Assembly (NCBI GenBank): GCA_902386135.1
Contig: CABMIB010000074.1
Location: forward strand, 19,667-83,666
Length of the DNA stretch: 64,000 bases
Reading direction: 5' to 3'
Source of the DNA: an uncultured archaeon
GTDB taxonomy: Archaea > Halobacteriota > Methanosarcinia > Methanosarcinales > Methanoperedenaceae
Both the position numbers and the translations under genes were made by a program. Position 1 is the stretch's first letter. The number at the start of each line of letters is the position of its first letter. Positions 34,201 through 41,733 of this stretch are shown piece by piece. The notes below the pieces were generated by a model, which did not search any database, was not told where the DNA came from, and worked only from the letters and a program-made list of their open reading frames with translations.

Positions 34201-34960
34201 ACAGGTAAAGGTAGAGAGAAAAGAAGAGATAAGCATAATCATTTTGAACAGACCGGAGACCATGAACGCCCTGGATACAGAAATGTTCCAGGAACTGAGA
34301 GATGTGCTTACCGGCCTTGGGAAGGATAGCAGGACAAGGGCTATAATCATAACCGGGTGTATAAATTTCTGCGCAGGGGCTGATATTAATGAGCTTAAAG
34401 AAATGCACCCCATAGAGGCAGAGGTGTTCTCGAGGCTCGGTCATAATGTCTTCGATCTTTTGGAGAACATAGGGAAGCCTGTGATCGCAGCAATCAACGG
34501 ATATGCCCTGGGCGGCGGGTGCGAATTAGCTCTTGCCTGCGATATAAGGATAGCTGGCGATAATGCAAAATTCGGCCAGCCTGAAGTGAACCTCGGTCTT
34601 ATTCCGGGTTTTGGAGCCACGCAGAGACTTACAAGGCTTGTGGGCATAGGGTGGGCAAAGGAACTTATCCTGTCAGGCAGGACTATAGATGTAATAGAAG
34701 CTGAATCCATAGGGCTTGTTAACAGCGTTGTGGACGATGATAAAGTGATGGACAAAGCAGAGGAAACGGCGAAGGTTCTGGCGCAAAAAAGTCCTTTAGC
34801 TATAAAAATGGCCAAGAATTTAATTAACAAAAATCTGGATATAAAAAAGGGGCTTGAGGTGGAAGCTATTTCGTTTTCCGAGTGCTTCGCCTCAGAGGAC
34901 CATGTAGAGGGTATAAATGCATTTCTGGAAAAAAGGAGACCGAAATTTAAAGGCTCTTAG
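34187..34960 (+). CDS. Enoyl-CoA hydratase/isomerase (crotonase)
   Basis: A 257-residue crotonase. SIIILNRPETMNALDTEM, CAGADINELKEM (oxyanion hole) and ALGGGCELALACDIRIA with the first catalytic Glu, then FGQPEVNLGLIPGFGATQRL with the second, fit a working hydratase. With the dehydrogenase it interconverts crotonyl-CoA, 3-hydroxybutyryl-CoA and acetoacetyl-CoA. A thiolase is not in the window. ATG 34187 follows GGGGAAGGA; an in-frame GTG at 34172 lies further inside the upstream gene. Confidence 0.92.
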   Translation: MATGEQVKVERKEEISIIILNRPETMNALDTEMFQELRDVLTGLGKDSRTRAIIITGCINFCAGADINELKEMHPIEAEVFSRLGHNVFDLLENIGKPVIAAINGYALGGGCELALACDIRIAGDNAKFGQPEVNLGLIPGFGATQRLTRLVGIGWAKELILSGRTIDVIEAESIGLVNSVVDDDKVMDKAEETAKVLAQKSPLAIKMAKNLINKNLDIKKGLEVEAISFSECFASEDHVEGINAFLEKRRPKFKGS

Positions 34961-35017
34961 GACAGGCCGGACATTGTGACTTTGATTAGATAACTTTAAT
35001 AGTAATCGAATCGAGTA

Positions 35018-35031
35018 TAGCGATACCTTTT
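35018..35031. repeat. Inverted 14-bp repeat flanking tRNA-Trp, left copy
   Basis: TAGCGATACCTTTT is matched by AAAAAGTATCGCTA at 35474-35487 (one mismatch) on the other side of the tRNA-Trp gene, in inverse orientation. In between, CTGGTAA (35039-35045) and TTACCAG (35060-35066) form a hairpin just before the tRNA. The role is unknown; it may reflect past insertion at the tRNA. Confidence 0.4.
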
Positions 35032-35071
35032 GCTAACCCTGGTAAAGAAAATATCCGGGTTACCAGAACCA

Positions 35072-35301
35072 GGGGCTGTGGCCTAGTCCGGCATGGCGAC
35101 GGGCTCCAGCGGAAACCGGAGCAATCCGGGTGTTATGATGAGCAACGGGTCTGCCGAGCGAACCGGACGCGGTAAGCGATGAGGAGCCGTTGGAGCACTG
35201 AACGTGCTTAAACCCCCGAATTAATTCGGGGGTCGGGAAGCCAAAAACCTGGCGTTTTCGGAGAGACCCGTCGATCGTGAGTTCAAATCTCACCAGCCCC
35301 A
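35072..35301 (+). tRNA. tRNA-Trp (CCA) with 156-nt intron
   Basis: Exon 1 is 35072-35109 and exon 2 is 35266-35301. The acceptor GGGGCTG pairs with CAGCCCC (35294-35300) and the discriminator is A at 35301. The anticodon stem ACGGG pairs with CCCGT, and the anticodon CCA is at 35106-35108. The splice sites are fixed by a textbook bulge-helix-bulge: 5' bulge 35108-35110, central helix CTCC (35104-35107) with GGAG (35260-35263), 3' bulge 35264-35266, then GGAAA with TTTTC inside. The intron is a box C/D RNA described separately. No CCA is encoded. The mature tRNA would be 74 bases. Confidence 0.95.
35110..35265 (+). ncRNA. Intron-encoded box C/D guide RNA in tRNA-Trp
   Basis: Box C ATGATGA is at 35135-35141, box D' CCGA at 35154-35157, box C' near GCGATGA at 35176-35182 and box D CTGA at 35198-35201. 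The guide before box D (35187-35196) pairs with ten bases at 35103-35112, so the fifth base upstream of box D faces C34 of the anticodon. The guide before D' (35145-35152) pairs with 35264-35271, and its fifth base faces position 39. Both duplexes cross exon-intron junctions, so modification must precede splicing. This matches the known archaeal tRNA-Trp C34/U39 guide, but position 39 is C here. The intron also carries an extra perfect 22-base palindrome at 35212-35233. Confidence 0.9.
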
Positions 35302-35473
35302 TATCAATATCTTGAAACGAACTCGTATGTCTTTTTGATTAATTATGGTGGCAGCCGGTTCATTGGTCTGGTGCTTAATTTTAACTTTTTTACAAGAGTA
35401 ACTGTTATAAATTAAGAGGGATATACTATAACTACCCGGGGTTTAGTGAAATGAAATATAAATAACTGCAAAT

Positions 35474-35487
35474 AAAAAGTATCGCTA
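35474..35487. repeat. Inverted 14-bp repeat flanking tRNA-Trp, right copy
   Basis: AAAAAGTATCGCTA, the inverse of the element at 35018-35031 with one mismatch. It lies in the region between tRNA-Trp and the first glycosyltransferase gene. Confidence 0.4.
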
Positions 35488-35544
35488 TCCTGAGCATGCA
35501 TTTACGGCATACTGGCTGTATATAAAAAAGGAGTGAGTCGGAAA

Positions 35545-35583
35545 ATGGGATCAAATATCGAGCGTATCTATGTGTACGCATAA
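35545..35583 (+). CDS. Twelve-codon open frame before the first glycosyltransferase (doubtful)
   Basis: ATG 35545 to TAA 35581-35583 encodes MGSNIERIYVYA. It has GGAGTGAG upstream at good spacing, and its TAA merges into the ribosome-binding site of the glycosyltransferase at 35592. It may be a leader peptide that couples translation, or the remaining N-terminus of a lost gene. Evidence is weak. Confidence 0.3.
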   Translation: MGSNIERIYVYA

Positions 35584-35591
35584 GGAGAAGC

Positions 35592-36803
35592 ATGAACATA
35601 GCATTCCTTGCGCCTGAATTTTTGCCGAACTGGGGAGGGGCGGGAACTTATGCGATTGAGCTTGTGAAATATCTTTCAAAAAAACATAATGTGCATGTTA
35701 TTACTCTCCGGAGGAAAATCGATAATGGATCGGCATATAGTGATGAAAAGATCCTTGATTTTTTCGACAATAAAATCCATCTGCATACTATTTCAGATGC
35801 CAATGATACCTTTCTTTATAATGCAGCCTTCCAGTATTCGTGTTTTAAGCGCCTCCCGAAAATCTGCAGGGAAAATAAAATAGATATTATCCATGCCGAT
35901 GTTCCACATATGTCTGATGTTATGCTGAGATTGATAAAATCAAATAAGAACATGGTGACCACGGTACATACTGTCATCGAAGGGCATAAACAGGGGATCC
36001 AGGCATCAGGCCTTGATTTCCGGGACATGGACGCATCTGAAAAGTATACTCTTGCCCTTTTCCCGATGCTCAAGCTTATCCAGAGATTGTATTTGAAAAG
36101 ATCCCCGACAATAATAACCGTTTCGAACTGGATGAAAAAGCTACTTGAGCAAAATTATGGAATTAATAATATAAATGTAATATATAATGGGGTAGATACT
36201 GAATTGTTCTCACCAGAGGTAAAAAGTGACTTGGTTAAAGGCCTGGATACAGATAAGCCTATTGTACTTTTTTCATCAAGACTGACGGTTGCAAAAGGAG
36301 CACATTACCTGATTAAAGCGATTCCGGAGATCATCAAAGAAAACAGGGATGTGCATTTTGTATTCTCCGGTGCCGGAGCTAAGGAACCCTGGATAAATAT
36401 TCTGGAAAAAGAGGGTGTGGAACAGAAATATTATAGCTTTTTGGGTTATCAGGATTATTCCGAACTGGCAGGGTTATACGCACTAGCAAGTGTGTTTGTT
36501 GTCCCGAGCCTGTATGAGAATCTTCCCATACGGATACTCGAAGCAATGAGCAGCCAGACTGCTGTTGTAGCTACTAATATATGCGCTATTCCGGAAGCTA
36601 TAACTCATGATGAGAACGGAGTTCTTATACCTCCCGGAGATTCAGAGGCAATAGTAGAAAGTATAACTAATCTGCTTCTGGACAAAGACTATTCGGAGAA
36701 ACTGGCAGTGAATGCAAGAAAAACTGTAGTTGAGAAATTTAGCTGGGAGAAGATAGGGAAAGAGACCGAGAGGGTATATGAAGATGTTATACAGATTTCT
36801 TAG
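35592..36803 (+). CDS. GT4 family glycosyltransferase (paralogue of the gene at 39088)
   Basis: A 403-residue GT-B enzyme of family GT4. The N-domain contains LPNWGGAGTYAIELVKYLSK, and the C-domain has the donor-binding EX7E-like region (SLYENLPIRILEAMSSQTAV). It should add a sugar from a nucleotide-sugar donor to a lipid-linked or glycan acceptor at the inner membrane face. About the first 190 residues are over 90 percent identical to those of the gene at 39088-40305, whereas the C-domains differ widely. In GT-B enzymes the N-domain binds the acceptor, so the two may share an acceptor but use different donors. ATG 35592 follows AAGGAGAAGC. It is the first gene of the glycan island. Confidence 0.9.
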   Translation: MNIAFLAPEFLPNWGGAGTYAIELVKYLSKKHNVHVITLRRKIDNGSAYSDEKILDFFDNKIHLHTISDANDTFLYNAAFQYSCFKRLPKICRENKIDIIHADVPHMSDVMLRLIKSNKNMVTTVHTVIEGHKQGIQASGLDFRDMDASEKYTLALFPMLKLIQRLYLKRSPTIITVSNWMKKLLEQNYGINNINVIYNGVDTELFSPEVKSDLVKGLDTDKPIVLFSSRLTVAKGAHYLIKAIPEIIKENRDVHFVFSGAGAKEPWINILEKEGVEQKYYSFLGYQDYSELAGLYALASVFVVPSLYENLPIRILEAMSSQTAVVATNICAIPEAITHDENGVLIPPGDSEAIVESITNLLLDKDYSEKLAVNARKTVVEKFSWEKIGKETERVYEDVIQIS

Positions 36804-36818
36804 CAACCAGGGGTTTTT

Positions 36819-37832
36819 ATGAAATTACCTACTGATGCGGTTATTGCGGTCACTTATAAATGTAATAGTAAATGCGTAATGTGTGACATCTGGAAGAAGC
36901 CAGCTTGCGAGGAAGTAGATCCCCAATTATATGCAAAATTGCCATGTTCACTTAAGTATATCAATATATCCGGAGGTGAACCTTTCCTGAGAAAAAATCT
37001 TCCAGAGGTAATTGCCGTCTTAAGTGAAACCTGTAATGAACCGAGAATAGGGATTTCTACAAATGGTCTATTCACTGATAGAATTAAAGAACATATGGAA
37101 ACAATACTCTCAAATGGTATAAGAAATGTAAGCGTGAATGTTTCCATTCACGGGATAGGGGAGTTCCATGACGCTGTAGAAGGCATAAAAAATGCATTTG
37201 ATAGGGCGATCAATACGGTACATGTCTTAAAAGAAATAGGAGTTAAGGATATAGGGATTGCTTACACTGCTACCAACCATAACATCAATCAGCTCTCTAA
37301 TGTCATAGAGTTAGCAAAGGAATTAGATGTCCAGTATACCTTTTGCGGGATAGCTCACAGTTCCGAATTAATGTTTAAGTCGACTAATGAACCTATAGCA
37401 GACCTGGAAGAGCTGCGTGCTCAGCTTGAGAAGCTGACAAAAAACCATTTAAGATCATTTTATCCAAAGGATTGGTTCAGGGCTTATATAGACAGCGGCA
37501 ATTATTATTATGCTAAAACAGGGAAACGAAAAATTCAATGTGGTGCAGGGACTGATTTTTTCTTTATGACCCCTGATGGGAATATACACCCGTGCAATGT
37601 ATTAGATTGGAATTTTGGAAATATAACGAACCAGACATTTGATGAAATATGGCGTTCCGGGAAAGCTAACGAATTCAGGGATAAAGTAAATATCAATAAC
37701 TGCCCAAATCCATGCTGGATGCTTTGTACAGTATTTCCGCATATGAGGCATAATGCGTTAAACTGTATAAAGTGGGTACTGATTAATAAGTTTAAAGTTA
37801 ATGCAGGTATGAACTTCAGTCCTGTTCAATAG
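36819..37832 (+). CDS. Radical SAM/SPASM domain enzyme
   Basis: A 337-residue protein. CNSKCVMC at residues 15-22 binds the SAM-cleaving 4Fe-4S cluster, and INISGGEPFLRKNL is the next radical SAM motif. The C-terminal part has Cys residues (IQCGAGTDFF, HPCNVLDW, NCPNPCWMLC) arranged as a SPASM/twitch domain that binds extra clusters. Such enzymes modify peptides or sugars. Its place between two GT4 genes and a deacetylase suggests action on a sugar or a glycan precursor, as an inference. It follows the GT4 gene by 15 bases. Confidence 0.88.
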   Translation: MKLPTDAVIAVTYKCNSKCVMCDIWKKPACEEVDPQLYAKLPCSLKYINISGGEPFLRKNLPEVIAVLSETCNEPRIGISTNGLFTDRIKEHMETILSNGIRNVSVNVSIHGIGEFHDAVEGIKNAFDRAINTVHVLKEIGVKDIGIAYTATNHNINQLSNVIELAKELDVQYTFCGIAHSSELMFKSTNEPIADLEELRAQLEKLTKNHLRSFYPKDWFRAYIDSGNYYYAKTGKRKIQCGAGTDFFFMTPDGNIHPCNVLDWNFGNITNQTFDEIWRSGKANEFRDKVNINNCPNPCWMLCTVFPHMRHNALNCIKWVLINKFKVNAGMNFSPVQ

Positions 37833-38282
37833 GAAGAATAGGTGAGCGATAAGTAAGAAAGGCTTAAATAACCAGACATAGATATAATAGACATAGATAT
37901 CACTTAGAAGGGAGGAAAAATAACACCGGGTAACAGGTTGAATTCCTTGGGTGTGGAAGCTCATTGAATTACCAAAAAGGTAACCTGTAGATAAAATGCG
38001 TGGGAATTCTTCTCTGGAAATGGGGGTATTAGTATTGAATCTTATGGGCAGGAAAGGATAGAGAAAAAAATCAGCGCAGTAAGACCTGCGCTTATTAAAA
38101 AAACGGGGCTGAAAATCAAAGAAGGCATTTCTTTGAAGGGAGAGGGAAGAATGGAATTCCAATCTCAGCTCATTCAGGGACAGGTATAGTATCCGGAATA
38201 TTATAATCAAACAGTATTTAAAAAATCTTGAAAAGGTAAAAAAGGATAAAAAAAACCAGTATTTGCACAAGAGATGGTATTC
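37833..38282. other. 450-bp stretch without a supported gene
   Basis: The region between the radical SAM gene and the PIG-L gene has no convincing gene. TTACC-AAAAA-GGTAA forms a small hairpin near 37966-37982. An open frame of 64 codons runs from 37995 to TAG 38187-38189 (WEFFSGNGGISIE..., ending LIQGQV) but lacks a start codon near its beginning. It may be what is left of a lost gene. A long frame on the minus strand here has no codon or motif support. Confidence 0.45.
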
Positions 38283-39113
38283 ATGAAGAATGAAATAAGA
38301 ACAATATTAGTATCCCCGCATTCGGACGATATCGCATTTTCCTTGGGGGGAACTTTATTACAGGATTTCTTCCATGGGCCGTCTTTGATGGTGACTATTT
38401 TTACAAAATCTAATTTCTCACCATGCATTAAAATACCGGGCCCTGAAAAAATATCAAAATTAAGGCATTTAGAGGACGTTGAATTCGCTGAGAGATTGGA
38501 AATTAAATTCCAGAGTTTCGGTTTCTCGGAACCGCCACTTAGAGGGTATTCACACCGGGATATATTTGCGAACAATGATCCTGCTTCAGACCCCATATAT
38601 ACAGAGGTATATCATGCTTTATCAAAACTAATAAGATCATCTGAATGCGAATTGATAGTATCGCCTATGGGTCTTGGGAACCATATCGACCATATTATTG
38701 TATGTAATGTTTGCTGCAGGATTGCCAGGGAAAATAACATAAAAATTGTTTTTTATGAAGATCTTCACTATGCATCGCAGCTAACTTTTAAGCAAATAAA
38801 AGTAAGAGCGAACTCTATCAGTCCGGATCTCCAGCCATGGAAAATAAATATTACACCTAAATTTAATGATAAAATTGAGAATATAAAATTATATAAGACG
38901 CAGGCAAGAAGGATTTTCCAGACCATGATCAAGTCGCATGCTCTGCGTCTTGGCATAGAGAATAAAAGTTTGAAAGAACTGGTAGTGCCATATAACTTAT
39001 TTAAATACTTATTATTTTTGTTTACCAACAAATGCGTACAGGTTCCATTATATGAACGTATATGGCATATGAGTATGGGGGGACAGGATGAACATAGCGC
39101 TTATAGCACCTGA
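38283..39113 (+). CDS. PIG-L family N-deacetylase
   Basis: A 276-residue protein of the LmbE/PIG-L group. VSPHSDDIAFSLGG contains the zinc ligands of the PHxDD motif, and NHIDHIIV supplies the third, HxxH-type site. Members remove the acetyl group from N-acetylglucosamine linked to lipid or to a small molecule. Here the substrate is probably a sugar placed by a neighbouring GT4 enzyme. The ATG at 38283 is preferred over 38274 because of upstream purines. The gene overlaps the following GT4 gene by 26 bases in another frame. Confidence 0.85.
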   Translation: MKNEIRTILVSPHSDDIAFSLGGTLLQDFFHGPSLMVTIFTKSNFSPCIKIPGPEKISKLRHLEDVEFAERLEIKFQSFGFSEPPLRGYSHRDIFANNDPASDPIYTEVYHALSKLIRSSECELIVSPMGLGNHIDHIIVCNVCCRIARENNIKIVFYEDLHYASQLTFKQIKVRANSISPDLQPWKINITPKFNDKIENIKLYKTQARRIFQTMIKSHALRLGIENKSLKELVVPYNLFKYLLFLFTNKCVQVPLYERIWHMSMGGQDEHSAYST

Positions 39114-40305
39114 GTTCCTGCCGAACTGGGGAGGAGCGGGAACATACACGATCGAGCTTGCGAAATATCTCTCAAAAAAACATAATGTACACGTTATAAG
39201 TTTGAGGAGAAAAATAGATAACGGATCTGCGTATAGCGATGAAAAGATCCTTGATTTTTTTGACAACAAAATCCATTTGCATACCATTTCAGATGCCAAT
39301 GATACTTTTCTTTATAATGCAGCCTTCCAGTATTCGTGTTTTAAGCGCCTCCCGAAAATCTGCAGGGATAATAAAATAGATATTATCCATGCTGATGTTC
39401 CACACATGTCTGATGTGATATTGAGATTGATAAGATCAAATAAGAACATGGTGACCACGGTACATACTGTCATTGAAGGGCATAAACAGGGGATTCTGGC
39501 GTCAGGTCTTGATTTCCGGGATATGGATGCATCTGAGAGATACACGCTCGGACTTTTTCCCATACTGAAGCTTATTCAGACACTCTATTTGAAGAGGTCC
39601 CCGACAATAATAACGGTCTCGAACTGGATGAAGAGGTTACTGGAGCAGAACTACGGGCTCCAGGGGGTAAATATGATCCACAACGGGATAGACCACGAGC
39701 TATTTTCACCGGAGAAAAAAAATCATGCGGTGGAAGGGCTTGATACAAATAAACCCGTTGTGCTCTTTTCCGGGAGGTTCATCGCATTGAAAGGGATTAA
39801 TATTCTGATAAAAGCTATGCGGCAGGTGATAAGCGAAACAAGAGATGTTCATTTCGCTTTTGCCGGGCCGGAGGCGAACAGCAAATGGGTAAGAATGTTC
39901 GAGCATGAGGGCATCCCCTCACACAGCTATTCTTCCCTGGGATATATTCCGCATGCCGAAATGCCTGAAATATATGCAAACTCATCGATTTTTGTTCTTC
40001 CGAGTTTAATAGAAAGTTTTCCTTTTAGTATCCTTGAAGCAATGAGCTCCGGGTCCGCCGTTATAGCATCCAATGTCGGGGGAGTTCCTGAAATCATAGA
40101 TGATGAAGTTGACGGGCTGCTGGTACAGCCCGGTAACCCGGAAATATTAGCAAAAAAATTGTTATATTTATTGGACAATGAGTCCGAAACAAAAAGGTTA
40201 TCAAAAAATGCCCGTGAAAAAATATTGGGGGAATTTACGTCTGAAATTATGTCTAACAGGACAGAGAAGATATACGAACAAATATTAAAAGAGGAGATAA
40301 TATGA
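39088..40305 (+). CDS. GT4 family glycosyltransferase (second copy, different C-domain)
   Basis: A 405-residue GT-B enzyme. Residues 1-190 are nearly the same as in the gene at 35592 (I count about 14 changes), while the donor-binding half (from about residue 195) is clearly different: SLIESFPFSILEAMSSGSAV and NVGGVPEIIDDEVDGLL. The shared half also keeps long identical DNA stretches, so gene conversion or a recent duplication with C-terminal replacement is likely. It should transfer a different sugar to the same acceptor type. It overlaps the PIG-L gene at the start and the following radical SAM gene by 4 bases. Confidence 0.9.
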   Translation: MNIALIAPEFLPNWGGAGTYTIELAKYLSKKHNVHVISLRRKIDNGSAYSDEKILDFFDNKIHLHTISDANDTFLYNAAFQYSCFKRLPKICRDNKIDIIHADVPHMSDVILRLIRSNKNMVTTVHTVIEGHKQGILASGLDFRDMDASERYTLGLFPILKLIQTLYLKRSPTIITVSNWMKRLLEQNYGLQGVNMIHNGIDHELFSPEKKNHAVEGLDTNKPVVLFSGRFIALKGINILIKAMRQVISETRDVHFAFAGPEANSKWVRMFEHEGIPSHSYSSLGYIPHAEMPEIYANSSIFVLPSLIESFPFSILEAMSSGSAVIASNVGGVPEIIDDEVDGLLVQPGNPEILAKKLLYLLDNESETKRLSKNAREKILGEFTSEIMSNRTEKIYEQILKEEII

Positions 40306-41720
40306 AAGTGTTATTGGTGAACCCACCAAGGTTTAAAAAGGTATCTGTTATCAGGGAAGATAGGTGTGAGATCATAGAGAAGAACTCGGTTCTACCTCCG
40401 TATAGTCTGCTCCAGATAGCATCTCTTTTGAGAAAAAGGGGGCATGAAGTCAGCCTTATTGATGCTAACGGAGAGAATATCGATTACCCGGCTTTTGAAA
40501 AGATGGTCTCAGGGATGGATTACGGGGCGGTTATTTTCAGGTTTATTCCTGCAACATTTGACTGGGATATGCAGACCGCAACAATTTCAAAGAAGCATTC
40601 CGATGCCCCGACGATCGGTATCTGCTGGACTCTTGGCAGTTCTGTGAAGACCGTTCTGAATGAGGCAAAGGATCTTGATATTTACTTAATGGACGAATAC
40701 GAGGCAGTGGCTCCGGAGCTCATTGACAGGCTCTCAGCCGGGGACGGGCTTTCGGACTTGGCTGGTATTGCATACCGTCATGAAGGTGAAATAATAGTCA
40801 ACAAAGATGCATCTCCTTTGAAAAATTATGACGACATACCTATACCTGCGTATGATCTGCTAAAATCCTTTGATTTTTATTATGCGGATACTAAACACGG
40901 CCAGCCTTTCACGATAATGTATACGAGTAAGGGTTGTCCCAACTCCTGCATCTACTGTACGATGGCTAATACGAAATGGAAAGCAAAATCTGCTGAGCGC
41001 GTGCTTGAGGAACTGCGGCACCTTAAACAAAATTATGACATTAAAACCATAATGTTCTTTGATGAAGCCTTCACTATAAACAGAAAACGGGTTGAGAAGA
41101 TCACCCAGGCAATTATAGATGAAAAGCTGGATATCCATTGGTATTGTAATTCCAGGGTCGACCTTTTAGACAGGGATCTTCTTGAAAAAATGAAGCAGGC
41201 CGGATGCAAAGCGGTTTGCATGGGGATAGAATCCGGGAGCCAGAAGGTTATAGCTGAGGCGAATAAGAGAATATCCGTCGAAAAATCGGCTGAAGCAATA
41301 AAAATGGTCAAGGATGCGGGACTTAAAGTCTACTGCAGTTTTATTTTCGGATTACCGGGTGAAAACCAGGAGACGGTTAACGAGACAATCGAGTTTATCA
41401 AGCGAACTCTTCCCACAGGCGGTGAATTCAACATTGCAACGCCCTACCCGGGGACAAGGCTGCATGAAATCGCCCTGGAAAAAGGGTGGATAACAGGACA
41501 AAGTGATTTCAGGACCATGAACCAGAATAAATCGATAATGAGAACAGAGGAATTAACATCCGAAGAGATCGAGAGGGCCAGGAGACAGGCACATCATGCG
41601 CTATTTTTGAATCCTAAGTGGTGGGCTCAGAACATCGGATACGTTATCAAGAATCCGGAAGATTTTAGTCTTGCCAGTAAATACGCTCTCGGGGCATTAA
41701 AAATAGCTTTTGCACATTAG
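40302..41720 (+). CDS. B12-binding domain radical SAM enzyme
   Basis: A 472-residue protein with an N-terminal cobalamin-binding-type Rossmann domain (MKVLLVNPPRFKK, then LLQIASLLRKRGHEVSLIDA) and a radical SAM core from about 200: SKGCPNSCIYC binds the 4Fe-4S cluster, and GIESGSQKVI and FIFGLPGENQETV are later motifs. The DxHxxG cobalamin signature is not seen in its standard form, so cobalamin binding is uncertain. Class members methylate unreactive carbons or rearrange substrates. In a glycan cluster it may make a C- or O-methylated or deoxy sugar. The start overlaps the GT4 stop by 4 bases. Confidence 0.85.
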   Translation: MKVLLVNPPRFKKVSVIREDRCEIIEKNSVLPPYSLLQIASLLRKRGHEVSLIDANGENIDYPAFEKMVSGMDYGAVIFRFIPATFDWDMQTATISKKHSDAPTIGICWTLGSSVKTVLNEAKDLDIYLMDEYEAVAPELIDRLSAGDGLSDLAGIAYRHEGEIIVNKDASPLKNYDDIPIPAYDLLKSFDFYYADTKHGQPFTIMYTSKGCPNSCIYCTMANTKWKAKSAERVLEELRHLKQNYDIKTIMFFDEAFTINRKRVEKITQAIIDEKLDIHWYCNSRVDLLDRDLLEKMKQAGCKAVCMGIESGSQKVIAEANKRISVEKSAEAIKMVKDAGLKVYCSFIFGLPGENQETVNETIEFIKRTLPTGGEFNIATPYPGTRLHEIALEKGWITGQSDFRTMNQNKSIMRTEELTSEEIERARRQAHHALFLNPKWWAQNIGYVIKNPEDFSLASKYALGALKIAFAH

Positions 41721-41733
41721 AGGGTGGAAATTA

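Noticed and set aside
35060..35302. Minus-strand frame covering tRNA-Trp
   Set aside because: The whole stretch is explained by the intron-bearing tRNA gene.
37758..38270. Minus-strand frame of 170 codons near the radical SAM gene
   Set aside because: The product is a low-complexity Phe/Tyr-rich string from AT-rich DNA, overlaps a real gene end and has no motif.
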